From Plasmodiophora brassicae (taxonomy: Eukaryota; Endomyxa: Phytomyxea; Phytomyxea; Plasmodiophorida), in NCBI GenBank assembly GCA_036867785.1, contig CP145410.1:558001-622000 (forward strand): 64,000 nucleotides of DNA, given 5' to 3'. The notes under the pieces are model-generated. The model had not been told where the DNA came from and searched no databases. It saw nothing but the letters and a program-made list of their open reading frames with translations. This document shows, in pieces, positions 1 through 10,729 of this stretch (its first letter is position 1; each line of letters starts with the position of its first letter). The translations under genes were made by a program, and so were the position numbers.

Positions 1-181
1 AGAACAGAGCACTCCAGCCAAACATCACGGGACCCGTCAGCGACATGCTCTAAACGACTCCTTCAATCGCTGGTCAGAAATGAAACAGCATAAGCGTCCT
101 GACTGGCGAACGAATCGATCAGGTCGGGAATATAATGAAGAAAGGTGGCGGTACGTCGAACGAGAACCTACACACATACGG

Positions 182-379
182 TCAGGTATGGCAACCAAAC
201 GAAGCGAGCGCGACCCGCACTACATATGTTGGCTCGGGCGGGCCGACCGATGTCAGATCCAATGATGATAGCTCAAAGCGGACAGGAATGTGCCCCCGAC
301 GAACCCGACTGCCAATCGCAGCCGCATCGTCCATCACCGCCGGACTGGCATCTTCCGATCGGCCCCGAACTCCGTCCAT
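182..379 (-). CDS. possible 5' exon of a gene running off the left edge
   Basis: A minus-strand open frame starts at an ATG near 379 and reads about 66 residues of unbiased composition (MDGVRGRSED... to ...ASFGCHT). It would continue leftward beyond the window through an intron. No family is recognised and the plus strand is also open here, so this may be chance. Confidence 0.2.
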   Translation of the reverse strand: MDGVRGRSEDASPAVMDDAAAIGSRVRRGHIPVRFELSSLDLTSVGPPEPTYVVRVALASFGCHT

Positions 380-400
380 GGGAAGCAGTGCTATGTACAT

Positions 401-731
401 AGGTAGGTGGAACGCGAAAGCGATTATTTACCTACCTAACCTTCCCAGATGCATTTCGTATTGGCATCCCTGTATTCAGCACGCTTCTGGCAAATATGCC
501 GAAATCTAGCGCTTGTTTATTGCACAACCATCGCTAAGGGGTTGCTCGAATGTCCCGTTCAGCGGGTATGCAAGAAAGGCAGACGCCCATCGTCCAGACA
601 TCTCTCAAATTTGTCGGCACAGCACTAGAGGGGACGTAACAGACCGCATTCCGTTTCGTTAGTGAATACAATACATACTAGGGATATTTATGAGGGCGAA
701 GTTGCAGCTAGATACTTCAAGGTGAACAAAG
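401..731. other. no gene recognised
   Basis: Short open frames only, none with recognisable motifs. The stretch lies downstream of the 3' end of the casein kinase gene and may hold its polyadenylation region. Confidence 0.5.
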
Positions 732-2224
732 TCATTCCTGGGGTTTCGTGTTGCGCTTCCGTTTGCGGGCCGGGGCATCGTCCAGGGACGCTTGATCATG
801 GAGACGAATACCTCTGACTTCATCTGTAAGGTGGGCGATCGCGATCTCTTGTTGGGCGCATTTCGTCCTCAGGTGATCGCGCTCATTCTTGACGACCTCG
901 AGCTCCTCCTTGACCTGAGCGAGGCCCACTTCAGAAGGCGACTGACGAAGTCTGGCAGCTTGTAGACGCTGCACGTAGATCTCATGGGCAGCCAGATCAT
1001 CCCAGTCGTAAATCCAATCTAACGAAGCAGGCTTATAACGAGGAAAGCGCAGGAAACGTCCAAATGTTCAAACCGTATTCATAGCCTACACGTGGCTGTT
1101 AGCGATACCCCGATAGGATACATCGAATCGCAAACCCACTAGACCTTGCTTCCGAAAGAGAGAATCGAAAAGGCTCTTGAGAAAGAAGTAGTCAGGCTTC
1201 TCGGTGAACGAAAGCTTAGAGCAGTACTTCAGGTACGTAGCAAACTCGTCTGTATAGTAACCAAAAGAATAAATGAGTGAAACCTGATCGCTGAGGACGG
1301 CTTACGAGGCGAATCTTTGCAAAGCTCATCGATTGAAGTTTCCAGTTTCTTCTTGCCAATCTTGTCGTACTTCTCCTGTTTGGTTGCTGCCTTCAAGCCT
1401 TGCCAAGGAAGGGAACCCCGACTGAAATACATGAGCATGTACCCCAGCGACTCCAGGTCGTCTCGTCGCCCCTGCTCAGAGCCGTTGTGGGTGTTGATGC
1501 TTGCATAGCGTGGCGTTCCGGTCAGCTTCTTGTTCGTTTTGAAAGGGATATGCCGCCTTGTCTTAACATCGCGATACCGTTTGCATAGACCCATATCCAC
1601 CATGTATATGACGTGAGAATCGACAGGGTGGGACCCGACCAGGAAATTATCCGGCTTGATGTCGCGATGTAGGAAGAAGTTGCCATGGAGGTATTCTATT
1701 CTATCAATCTAAAATTGGCAGATTACCAACCGGTACACAAGTGTAGCAGATTCGAACGTACGAGCTGGATTGCTATCATTAAGATTGTCTTCATAGAGAA
1801 ACATCTCTGCCACGATGCAGTTATCAGATCAGCACATGACGAAAACCTCCACACGTAATACGGAGCAGATGTTGAATAAACTTTCAAGGCTTTGGCCAAG
1901 CAGGTCCATAATCATGACATTGTGATGAGATGTGACCCCGAAGTAGTGCACCTTGGGAACTCCCATGCCCTTCTTTATTGCACCATACACCTTGTACTCG
2001 TAAAACAACTGAGGATTCTTCGTATCTATTGTCTCCTTGTATTGCAGCGTCAGTATGATCGGTGGTAAGACGGGACACTGACCCACCATTTTAGCTGCAT
2101 ACTTCTCGCCAGTCTGTACGTCGGTGGCCAGGTATAACTCACCGAACGACCCCTGGCCGATCTTCTCACCGATTCGACATCCGCCGACGATGACATCGGT
2201 GCAGGGTGATGGCATACCCGCCAT
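732..2224 (-). CDS. casein kinase 1 family Ser/Thr kinase with C-terminal coiled coil
   Basis: Protein kinase of the CK1 family. Exons in order give the glycine loop ([10 protein letters not shown]), the beta-3 lysine (YAAKM), the catalytic loop HRDIKPDNF, and the CK1 signature [14 protein letters not shown] followed by [10 protein letters not shown] and SLPWQGLKA. After the C-lobe and a DWIYDWDD segment the protein continues into a Glu/Lys/Gln-rich coiled coil ([14 protein letters not shown]) and ends in a basic cluster ARKRKR, a likely nuclear signal. About five introns of 45-70 nt are visible, for example one just after YAAKM. CK1 kinases act in the nucleus, at membranes and at cilia; which applies here is not shown. 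Start chosen at the first ATG before the kinase fold. Convergence with family sequence is strong throughout. Confidence 0.92.
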
Positions 2225-2260
2225 CCCGCTCGAACCACAGTGACAGCAGACGCTCCACCG

Positions 2261-2703
2261 TCACTCTTCGGGCGTTCGGCCCTCTGACAGTCCCCCAAAA
2301 AAACAACAACAGCAAACCGATGCTGCCGTAAAATTACAACGCGGCCTGGGACCTACATATAGCATACTGTAGTCGGCAGACGTGTGCACTTTCAGCAGTT
2401 CATCAACCTGTATATATTTACCCACGTACTTGTAGATGCGAGCCGAATTCCTGAACTTGCGGACGTGATCGTGGTCAGATTCGCGCATTTGGCAGTGCGC
2501 GAAATTCCGACCGCGTCTCGTAAGGCTTGCTCGGCTGACCTGGTTATTTGACGTCCTTGGACTGCCTGTTCCTTGACAACGCCGGCAAGACAACAGTGAG
2601 CAATATACTTACAATGGTCCTCACAAGAGACGCCAAAAACACGTACGCCTGCACCAAATGGTAGTGGCGTAAATATGCTCCTTCGACCCGGCAAGGCATC
2701 CAC
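2261..2703 (-). CDS. small uncharacterised gene upstream of the CK1 gene
   Basis: Two overlapping minus-strand frames look like exons of one small gene. The first begins MDALPGRRSIFTP and is followed by a plausible GTAAGT donor. A later exon reads SDHDHVRKFRNSARIYKYVG and VDELLKVHTSADYS, which has the regular hydrophobic spacing of a real protein. No family is recognised. It is head-to-tail with the CK1 gene only 37 bp away, so it could instead be a 5' non-coding or alternative part of that locus. Confidence 0.3.
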
Positions 2704-3339
2704 AGGGAGTACGCCTCCACTAGTGGAGGTCCAACCCCCTTTGTAGGTCCAATCCCCTTATGATGTATTACCTACATGATTTCATCGCTCTGTGTGGATC
2801 GGTAGCACCAATTCAAGACGTTTGATCTACTTCCTGATGTTTTGAGTCCCTGCGCATATTGCTTTCTTCACATCAATTGAGTTGTCCACGTGGTTGATGA
2901 ATCCGGCTCGGCCCGGTTTCAGGAGAGCAGACACGGTAGCAGACCTCGCGATACACTATTCTTCAGGGAACTTCTTCAGAGCTGTCCCAGCTTCTTGCCA
3001 CAGAAAGGTTAGCGGCGACTCGTTTCTTGCTCTGGCCAACAAGATTGGCCTGTCTGAAGACGCCAGCGAAGACGAATGACGGCATTTCGTCATGCTCGAG
3101 TGCAAAGAGGGTCATCGTCTGCATGATCCTTTTTGTTCATTGGAACTAACTGTTCATGTGCAGCATAATTGTCGATCTGCGTATCACCGTCCAGATGCGC
3201 CATCGCTCGAAAGTATATAGACGTGTTTAATATTGCCATGGGGGTCATATTGCCATGGCAGTCGTTAGTATAGCGCACCGGTGTACATCTAGGAAACAGT
3301 CAGATGCGTCTATCTACCGATCTTGTGAAACGCAGAAGA
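2704..3339. other. intergenic, no gene recognised
   Basis: Spacer between the small gene and the 3' end of the kinesin gene. It contains a short perfect palindrome-like stretch (cctccactagtggagg, about 2714-2729) and small open frames on both strands (2882-3079 plus, 3090-3278 minus) without recognisable motifs. Confidence 0.4.
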
Positions 3340-6300
3340 TCATACGTGATCTTCGTAATCCTCGTCATCCAGATCCAAATCCTAATATGATGACAGCTTA
3401 ATCATTTTCGCATTTCCGATCCTGCAAGTGTTCACACCTGGGTCGTTCGTTCGGGCAGGTCGAAATCGAGTCGCAGAATGTTGTCGATGCGAAACCTCGG
3501 GTTGGTATTGCCTAAAGCGCAGGCAATCCGCGAGTATTCAGACAAGGGACGGATCTGCCCAGGGACGACGGATGCGGGTCGTTTCGCTGCCCTGTATAGA
3601 AAGAGTGTGAATATAGCAATTTCTTCTTGGCGAATGACCGTACAAATTAAGAGCCTCGAAATCGGGAGGGTTGACTTTACAGGTTCCTGTATCTTCATCG
3701 TATTCGATTCGGTTTCGGATCTGAGCAACAGTTCCGTTCAATACCACGACGAGTAATGCCGAGCAAGAATTTCGCACCTTTTCAATTAGCTGTGGGGATA
3801 CGAAATTCTCGATGATGAGAGTTTTGAGCTGGAGCTGCCTTGACAAGTCTCGACTAGTCTCCAGCATGGTTTCACCTACCCATTGTCAATAACGATCCCG
3901 CTAGCAACACTGCTGGACGCTAACGTTCGAGCTGAAGCTCGGCCTGGGCATCGACGATCTCCTGCTTGATGTCCGAGTATTTCTCGCGAACCTTTTTCAA
4001 TTTCTCGGTGACACGCTTAACCTCGGCCTCCTGGCTGTCGTACTGCCCGGACACGTCGTCAGTAACCAGGTATAGTCGGGCGCATGCCGAGAGACCTTCT
4101 TCGCGATCTCCATCTGTGCCTCTTCTTTCTGACGCAGCAACCGCATCTTCAGCTCTTCTTCACGCTATAACATCAGATAAGTTGGCCGCCAAACAAGAAT
4201 TTGGCTTCGCTACTAGGTACCCGGGCTTTCTCAAGGTTGTGCTGCTTCTCCTGAAGGTCATGTGCGCGACGTTTCGCCTCGTCGATGATCTGCGACCCAT
4301 GAAGAAGTTTCTTTTCAATCCCCCCAAGCTTGTTCATGAGCTTTTCCCTTTCCAAGCGCTCTTTTTCCAGGCCGGATTGCTTTGATTTCAATTCCTCTTC
4401 TTTCCTTCTTGATTCAGACGCCGCCTGGATGGACTCGGCCATCATAAGTTCCTTATCAGCGCGCGCCTTCTGCGCAAAGGCCTCTCGTTCCCGAGCCCGC
4501 TCGAGTTCCATTTTCTTCAGCTGACTAGGGTCGACGCCCGCCTTTTCAACCACTCGTTCTACAACTTTCTGTACCACAGTCGTGTTGCCGTCAACGACTG
4601 CTCCCTGTACAAAAGTGTCACAACGAGCACTCGTGCCGACTAACAAATACTACCATTCCAGGAGACATAGCTAATTGCCCTTCTGACTGCAACAGCTCTT
4701 TCAGTTTGCGAATTTCCTCTTGGTAGAGCCGCAGCTGTGCATCTTTGGGATCTTCGTTAATTGTCGGCTTATTCTGAATATGCTTTGCGCGCGAGGCAAA
4801 TCTGAGCAGGGATACCCATCAGAACTGGTAGCGCTGTATGCTGCCAAAGCGAACATACCTCAAAGTACTAGTCGTCTCTTCGAAATTGTAGGCGGCGGGG
4901 CCGATATTCGCTATCATGGTCTATAGGGGGCATTTTACACACATACGTCTACATCCACTGTTTCCCGCTATCTATACCGTTTTCGTGTTGCCGCCAAGCG
5001 AATCTTGTAGCAAACGCGTCAGCTTGCTGTTACGATATGGGACATGTGTCTGCCTACAGATATCCAATGTCATCGATTGCGCAGTACAAGTTGCAGAGTG
5101 CGCTTACGTCTTTGACGTCAGAGCGCGGATAACATTGCCAAGAGCAGACAGCGATAGGTTGATTTTGGTTGCTTCTTGGAGGCGTACGCCCTGTGGAGCA
5201 ACGCCATCAGAGGCTAATGAGGTTGACACCACTTTCAGATTTACAGTGGCGCCCGTTTTCGACTGCCGTTCACTTCCAGCAAGGTCGACCAGGTTGAGCT
5301 TTCCGGCCCTACCCAGCATTGTCAGCATTGGAAGTAACCTCAATGATACGTCTTACCGAATGTGGGACGTTCCGTCTTCGTAAGTTTCGCTTGTCTCGAC
5401 AGTGATTCTAAAGATGCAGTGCGATCGGGACGAGTGGCGGTTCATGTTGGTCTCCCCAACTTTCCTTTTCCGCTGCCCTTGCTAGTTTCCAGTTCTTAGA
5501 TGAGGATCCTGTTCGGTCAGATCGTCAAGCAACTAACCAGTAAACATTGATGAATGCGCTTCGCGTTCTCGACAGCAACGTTCTCCAGTCCTTTGACGTA
5601 TACCCCGCGATCAGCATCCTCTTTCAAGTCCAGTAATGCATTGGGATCATTGTCCTCAGAAAGCAGGTCGCGGATCGTGTCATTGTAAATTTCAATGAAC
5701 GATACAGTGACCAGAAACGTCTAATGGCGCTAGTTAGCGCATGCAGATACCATAACGGGGAAGGAGATTACTTTTGAGGAATTCTGGTTGGATTCTATAC
5801 GATCAAAGATGTGATGTATCGATCGGGGAATGATTCCTTGATGGTCGGGTGGATCCAACGCGCCCTGGAACGGTATGTTAAGGCATGTCCTTATGGATGT
5901 GACAATTCAAAGATAACCTCCATGGTCCACGTCTTTCCCGTTCCAGTCTGTCCGAAGGCAAATATTGTGCCTGTGAAACTCGTCAATGTCTGGCCAATGG
6001 ACGTCAACAAGACGGGCCTCACCGTTGTACCCTTCCATGACGCTGTCGACGATGGGGCTGGCTGTGTCTTTATATATTTGCTCTTGAGTATCGCTGTTTG
6101 CTATTGTGAGAACAACATCGTCGCCGATAGACCCGCAGGCGCGTACCTTGAGCCAAACACAATATCGTACGTCCAAACTCGCCCTCGCTCGGACGGGTCG
6201 GGAGCCTCATCCGGCTTGTGGACAACGATTTGACCCATTTTCTTATCAATGTCCACAATACTGTGCCGTTGATAACGATGTCAAACAACCTTTCCTAGCA

Positions 6301-6460
6301 GAATTTCGTTCGCCTACCTGCGGTGGCCCTGCTCAATCTCTTTCGAGCTCATCGGACGGCACCGAATCGCAACTTGCACGCATTCGCCGCCGACTGTCCC
6401 GGCCGGCGAACCGGCGATCGCCACATCGTCGTCGCCAGCCACGATATTGTCGTCCGCCAT
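3340..6460 (-). CDS. kinesin-2 heavy chain (KIF3A/FLA10-like)
   Basis: Plus-end microtubule motor that in flagellates drives anterograde intraflagellar transport. The N-terminal motor domain reads in order: [30 protein letters not shown]-loop GQTGTGKT, switch [20 protein letters not shown], then [13 protein letters not shown] and [15 protein letters not shown] long Lys/Glu-rich coiled coil (4173-4646) follows. The kinesin-2-specific tail is clear: [47 protein letters not shown], and an acidic end [13 protein letters not shown]. The start is at the ATG of [12 protein letters not shown]. At least nine short introns interrupt the frame. The homodimer/heterotrimer partner is not in this window. 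It is divergent from bL27m across 282 bp. Confidence 0.93.
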
Positions 6461-6742
6461 TCGTCCCCGTTATCAGTCAGTCTCTCGGATCGACAGGGCG
6501 TACTCCAACGCCATGCCGCTCGCCTAGGTAGGTGGATGCAGGTCGCTCCGCAGGCACGCGCCGTCACTGATTACGGCAACGTGCACGTACATAGGTATAG
6601 AACATCGGACAAGACATATTCCTGGTCAAACTCAGTTGACTGCGTGCTTCCGTCATCGCGAGTCGTTTGACTCAGTTTTGCCAAGAACGCCGACTGGGTA
6701 GGCGAGGGGGGCCCGCGTTGTCCGCGGAGGTAGCCATTGACC
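6461..6742. promoter_or_regulatory. divergent intergenic region, kinesin-2 / bL27m
   Basis: The only 282 bp between two divergent start codons must hold both core promoters. No TATA-like box is obvious by eye. Confidence 0.45.
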
Positions 6743-7291
6743 ATGTTCGGAGCGTTCCTGTTCCGTCCGTTCCAGCCGCATGTGCAGTTCGTCCGGTGGG
6801 CGACGAAGAAGGCGGCCGGGTCGACCAAGAACGGCCGCGATTCGCCGGGGCAGCGCCTGGGCCTGAAGAAGTCGGGCGGGCAGTCCGTGTTCCAGGGCCA
6901 GATCATGTAACGGGGATTTGCATCTGTCGTTCACGCCGAGTGTAGTCTGATGTGCCGCTGAACGTATGGTAGAGCTCGCCAGCGTGGGACGAAATGGCGC
7001 GCGGGGGAAGGTGTTGGGATTGGGCGCGACCATACTCTGTTCGCTCTACGTGAGGGACAGCTACGATTTCACTACCATCCGCACTTGAAGAAGACCTGGG
7101 CGTTCGTTGAACCGTTTGTTGATTGCGGTGGTACTGCACCTGTGACGCGTGCTGCATGGAAGCGTCGCGAGATTGTTCAAGAGAAGAAGGCGCGTGCAGA
7201 CGCGAAGAATGAGCACCGTGCTGGTCGCGTACAGTTGCTGCAGGAAATTGACGCGTTCAACCTCGAGAAGATGACGGCTCCGTCGTCATAG
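6743..7291 (+). CDS. MRPL27: mitochondrial large ribosomal subunit protein bL27m
   Basis: Protein of the mitochondrial 50S-type subunit near the peptidyl-transferase centre. Exon 1 (6743-6906) reads a short N-terminal presequence, then the bL27 hallmark [16 protein letters not shown] and [14 protein letters not shown] 66-nt intron (6907-6972) splits the following Ile codon. Exon 2 continues [25 protein letters not shown], the diagnostic bL27 core, and then a mitochondrial C-terminal extension of roughly 75 residues ending in MTAPSS. The extension is typical of mitochondrial rather than bacterial or plastid forms. Confidence 0.93.
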
Positions 7292-7532
7292 TCTGCTTGA
7301 TGCGCTATGTGAACTGAACCTAGGCCTGTACGCTAATGCATACAACGCGTGAGGAACGAGTGGTTTGTTATTCAGAGAAACAATTTGTTGTTCCTAGAGC
7401 GACGGTTGAATATGTTGCCTTCGAGAAACACCGTATCAGGTGCCGAACTGGTCATGGTCAACATCGCGAACAATGTTCGAATGGGCGGTAGAAACTAACG
7501 AATGGGCGGAAGAACTATAATTTCAGACACCT

Positions 7533-8366
7533 GCGGGAACGCGACGTACTGCCCAGAGCCCACGACAGCGGAAGCTGCAGTTGGCGGCGCAGTTTGCGGA
7601 AGCGCTAATCAGCATGTTGACGAGTCGTCTCAGCGCGTTTATTGCCGACTACCGTCGGCGTGTGGGCGTTCGCCAACACTTCCTGCGCCTCCAGAAGGTG
7701 CTGGACGGTAAGAAGAAGGTTGTAACGCGATCGAAACAGGTGCGGGTTCGGTCCGATGGTCTGCTGTCGATGCCGACAAGGTTGATCCGTACGATTGAAA
7801 CCCTTCCTGGACACGTGAGGCGCTGTGGAATTGCGGTACATGGGAGCATTCATGGACTGAGGGATTTTGGATCTTCCATGGCAATTGGGTTTGCAACGAG
7901 AACAGTACGGATCGCAATGCTTTAGAGCTCCATGGTGATCTGATGACGTCCTAAGTGTAGGCAGCACTCGGTAACGATGCAGTTGATAGGAACAGAGCTC
8001 GTTACCGGACCAGGGATGCTGCTGCGGATGCATTGCATCGGCGGGGAATTCCTGGCTTACAGTACGTGTTTACGTTGACACCGCCAGTCCTGTTCATGAG
8101 CCCCATCGATATCCACAACGAAATCAATTGTGTTCGTGCTCGTATGCTCTATCGTACGAGGGACGTTAAGCATGCCTGCGTCTCAGGCCATGAATACGCT
8201 GGCAAAGTTGGGCAAGGCGAACAGAGACGACCGGGAGCTGATGCCTGGACGGAAGTTGCTAACCATCGATGCAATCTTGAACACGTTGCCTGCGGAGTTC
8301 GTTGCAGAAACGCAGACTATGGCAGGCCAGTATGCACTCGGGTTCGTGTCGCACAGCCACTGGTAA
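7533..8366 (+). CDS. uncharacterised gene, probably several exons
   Basis: Several plus-strand stretches look coding but cannot be tied to a family. One is helical (QFAEALISMLTSRLSAFIADY, then RRVGVRQHFLRLQKVL) and is followed by a GTAAGA donor. Another, near the end, reads MNTLAKLGKANRDDRELMPG and LNTLPAEFVAETQTMAGQYA before a stop at 8366. The connecting exons between about 7730 and 8190 are uncertain. It could be one gene or chance frames. Confidence 0.3.
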
Positions 8367-8987
8367 TTGTTTCGATACTGATATGGGGTGTCAGGTTGTT
8401 TTCAGGATCGATATGGGATGGGTCTGCCCGTACGTTTTACACCTATTTGTCCGGGCTCGAGCGCTTGCGGCAAACTGATCCAGTTCTCGATGACATTCTC
8501 AATTGTCGGAAGCACTTTAATGGGTCTTTCGGAAACGCAACCTATGTCTGTAACGTGCAACGGCAGTCAAACCTGATGCGATTCTTTATCAGTATGTTTG
8601 TCGCACGCCCCTCATTTTCCTCGGTTTGAAATGGCCTCATCGTTCTCCAGGATACACGTTTCCTCGTGAACATTTGAAGCATCTGCCTGAAATAACACGC
8701 ATCTTTGCAAGACTTCTGGATAGTCCAGGGGCTCACATACCCTAATTCGTTGCCAGTTTATGGCCACTTGTGTGCCAACTTGGAAGCAAGCCACGCTGGA
8801 TGGTCGTTGAACGGTCGCCTTAGCGACTAGAGTTCGACACGACGTTTGCGGATCCTCGCAAGAACCAAGGGGCCAGTTGGCAACGAGGAACTCTATGGCA
8901 CCAATCTTGAATACATTGGCGTGCTGAAGCGTCGCGAATTCTCGTTCGATTTATTTCGCGCTCTGGGGTACATGCACCTTAAAATGT
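8367..8987. other. no gene recognised
   Basis: Spacer before the 3' end of the cyclophilin gene. Small open frames only on both strands; no motif, repeat or RNA gene recognised. Confidence 0.4.
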
Positions 8988-10255
8988 TCAGTGATCTGGA
9001 ACGTATACGCCACAGTCGGAAACAATAATCGGCTGTGTCGGACGTTCGTTAAGCGTAGAAGACTTCCCGATCCGCCTGACGATATCAAGGCCACTGATAA
9101 CCCGACCGAACGCGACTTTCTTGCAGTCCAGATATTCCAGGTCACGCAGCGTTATGAAGAACTGGCTCCCGTTTGAATGGGGTCGGCCTTCGTTGGCCAT
9201 TGACTATTGCCATTACATTTGAAATCGGCCGTCAAAAGTTGCGGCTTATCGTTACCAGTATTCCAGGCCTGTCGTGTTTGATTGCGAAACATTCATCTTC
9301 GAAGAAGGACCCAAAGGCACTCTCGCCGCCGTCACCGTTGCCAGTAGCAATATCTATCGCCGCATCGCCTAAACCTGTGGAGGAACCGCATTGTTTCGAA
9401 ACACTTCGACGCACCTCCGCCTTGAATCCAAGCCCCTTTGACGATTCGATCTGCGGCCAGCACTCAGACGTCGTTAAGAATAAATCGCAAACGTTCACGT
9501 ACGAATTGGGCAGCGCGCGTAATGAAGAGGTACGCCATTCGCAGACGCCCCGAGTTCTCCCGTGCACAGCATGCTAAATCGAGCAAGCGTGGACAAACGT
9601 ATTCGTCATCCTTTGCCAAGGCACGTACCGGAAGTTATCACATGCCCTCGGCATGATAGAATGAAAGAGTTCGAAAACGACTGTTCCGATGTTGCTACCC
9701 TCGGCCTCAAACGTCATGTAGACGAATTGGTTTTCCTGTAACATCTTTGAACATGTGGCAGCCCGAGTGCTGTCGAGTTGCAACCTTGCTATTCTTCTTG
9801 CAGTACAAGCTGAGGCTCTCTTTTGCAAGAGCTTCGAAGTCAGGGGTTCCCTCTGTCGGACCCAGGTCGAAACGGGGGGCCGCCCACTGTAGAAGATCGG
9901 CCGTCGTGCCCCCAACCCAACCCAACGAAGAATGGCAAATGAAAACGTCGGGACAGTGGCCGACTATATGAGCTCCATATCTCTGTACCATGTGTCAGGC
10001 GAACAGCGGACCCACCGTCGAATGCCTAACCAATGTCACTTGATGCAGTTCGATATCCCAATCGATATCGAGGACGTCAACGATCTGAACCTTCTGCTGG
10101 TCGCTGGCGACGTCTCGGATTTTCTACATAGGGGGAATTCACGAAAGATCATCTCGAGTGCTATTTGAAAGCTCAGTCACCTGTGCGATTGCCTTGGCCT
10201 CCTGGTAAACTGGTGACAGCATGCGGCCACTGACGACCAGTGTTCCCGTCGACAT
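8988..10255 (-). CDS. PPIL6: PPIL6-like cyclophilin-family protein
   Basis: Peptidyl-prolyl isomerase family protein with the long N-terminal module of animal PPIL6. The N-terminal part reads LVVSGRMLSPVYQEAKAIAQ, then VQIVDVLDIDWDIELHQ, then the helix FEALAKESLSLYCKK. The cyclophilin fold starts at VYMTFEAEGSNIGTVVFELF and continues with MPRACDNFR, HRIVKGAWIQGGD, GGESAFGSFFEDECF, NEGRPHSNGSQFFIT and LDCKKVAFGRVISGLDIV. The active-site Arg and Gln-Gly-Gly are kept. The usual Trp of the drug-binding pocket is Tyr and the following His is Lys, so cyclosporin binding and isomerase activity may be weak. About six short introns. In animals PPIL6 is associated with ciliated cells, which fits the other flagellar genes here. 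Confidence 0.82.
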
Positions 10256-10499
10256 GGTTCGACGCTTCGACGTGCTTCTGGGCGCGCCCCAATCGAGTCA
10301 AAACCGTATGCGTGCCAGACGCCACTTCTGCTTCAAGTCACACCTGAACATGTCACACCACAGCTTGACCGTTTTACGCCTCGATACAGCACCAGGGTGC
10401 ATTCGATTCAGACAGCGCTTGTCGCATATCGTAAACGTGTGCAGCAAAGGCTGAACAGCGTAGGATATAAGTACCTGCAGCGACTCCACGTTGGGCGAA

Positions 10500-10521
10500 C
10501 CCCCCCCCCCCCCCCCCCCCC
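10500..10521. repeat. poly-C homopolymer tract (22 nt)
   Basis: Twenty-two consecutive C residues, directly visible. It lies about 245 bp upstream of the cyclophilin start codon and about 210 bp upstream of the hydrolase start, in the spacer between these divergent genes. Tracts of this kind can form i-motif/G-quadruplex structures and are error-prone in sequencing. Confidence 0.95.
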
Positions 10522-10729
10522 GCTCCGTTTGTGAATGCAGCACGGCACAAATAGGTTCGTCTGACGCAAAAAGGCTCTGGCTGGCTGTGACGGCGGGGGC
10601 ATTCGGCGAAAATCCCGCTTCCCGAGACTGACAGGTCAGTGCAGTGTCTGTCCGACCGACCCGAGATACGGCAGGTCGAGTACCTACACGCGTGCGTGTC
10701 CCTCCCCTTGGTCGACCGTACTTACGTCG

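Noticed and set aside
8033-8629. A 198-residue plus-strand frame
   Set aside because: It competes with another plus-strand frame (8130-8366) that looks more protein-like. Cys/Arg/Val-rich composition and lack of motifs suggest an off-frame, but the whole region remains unresolved.
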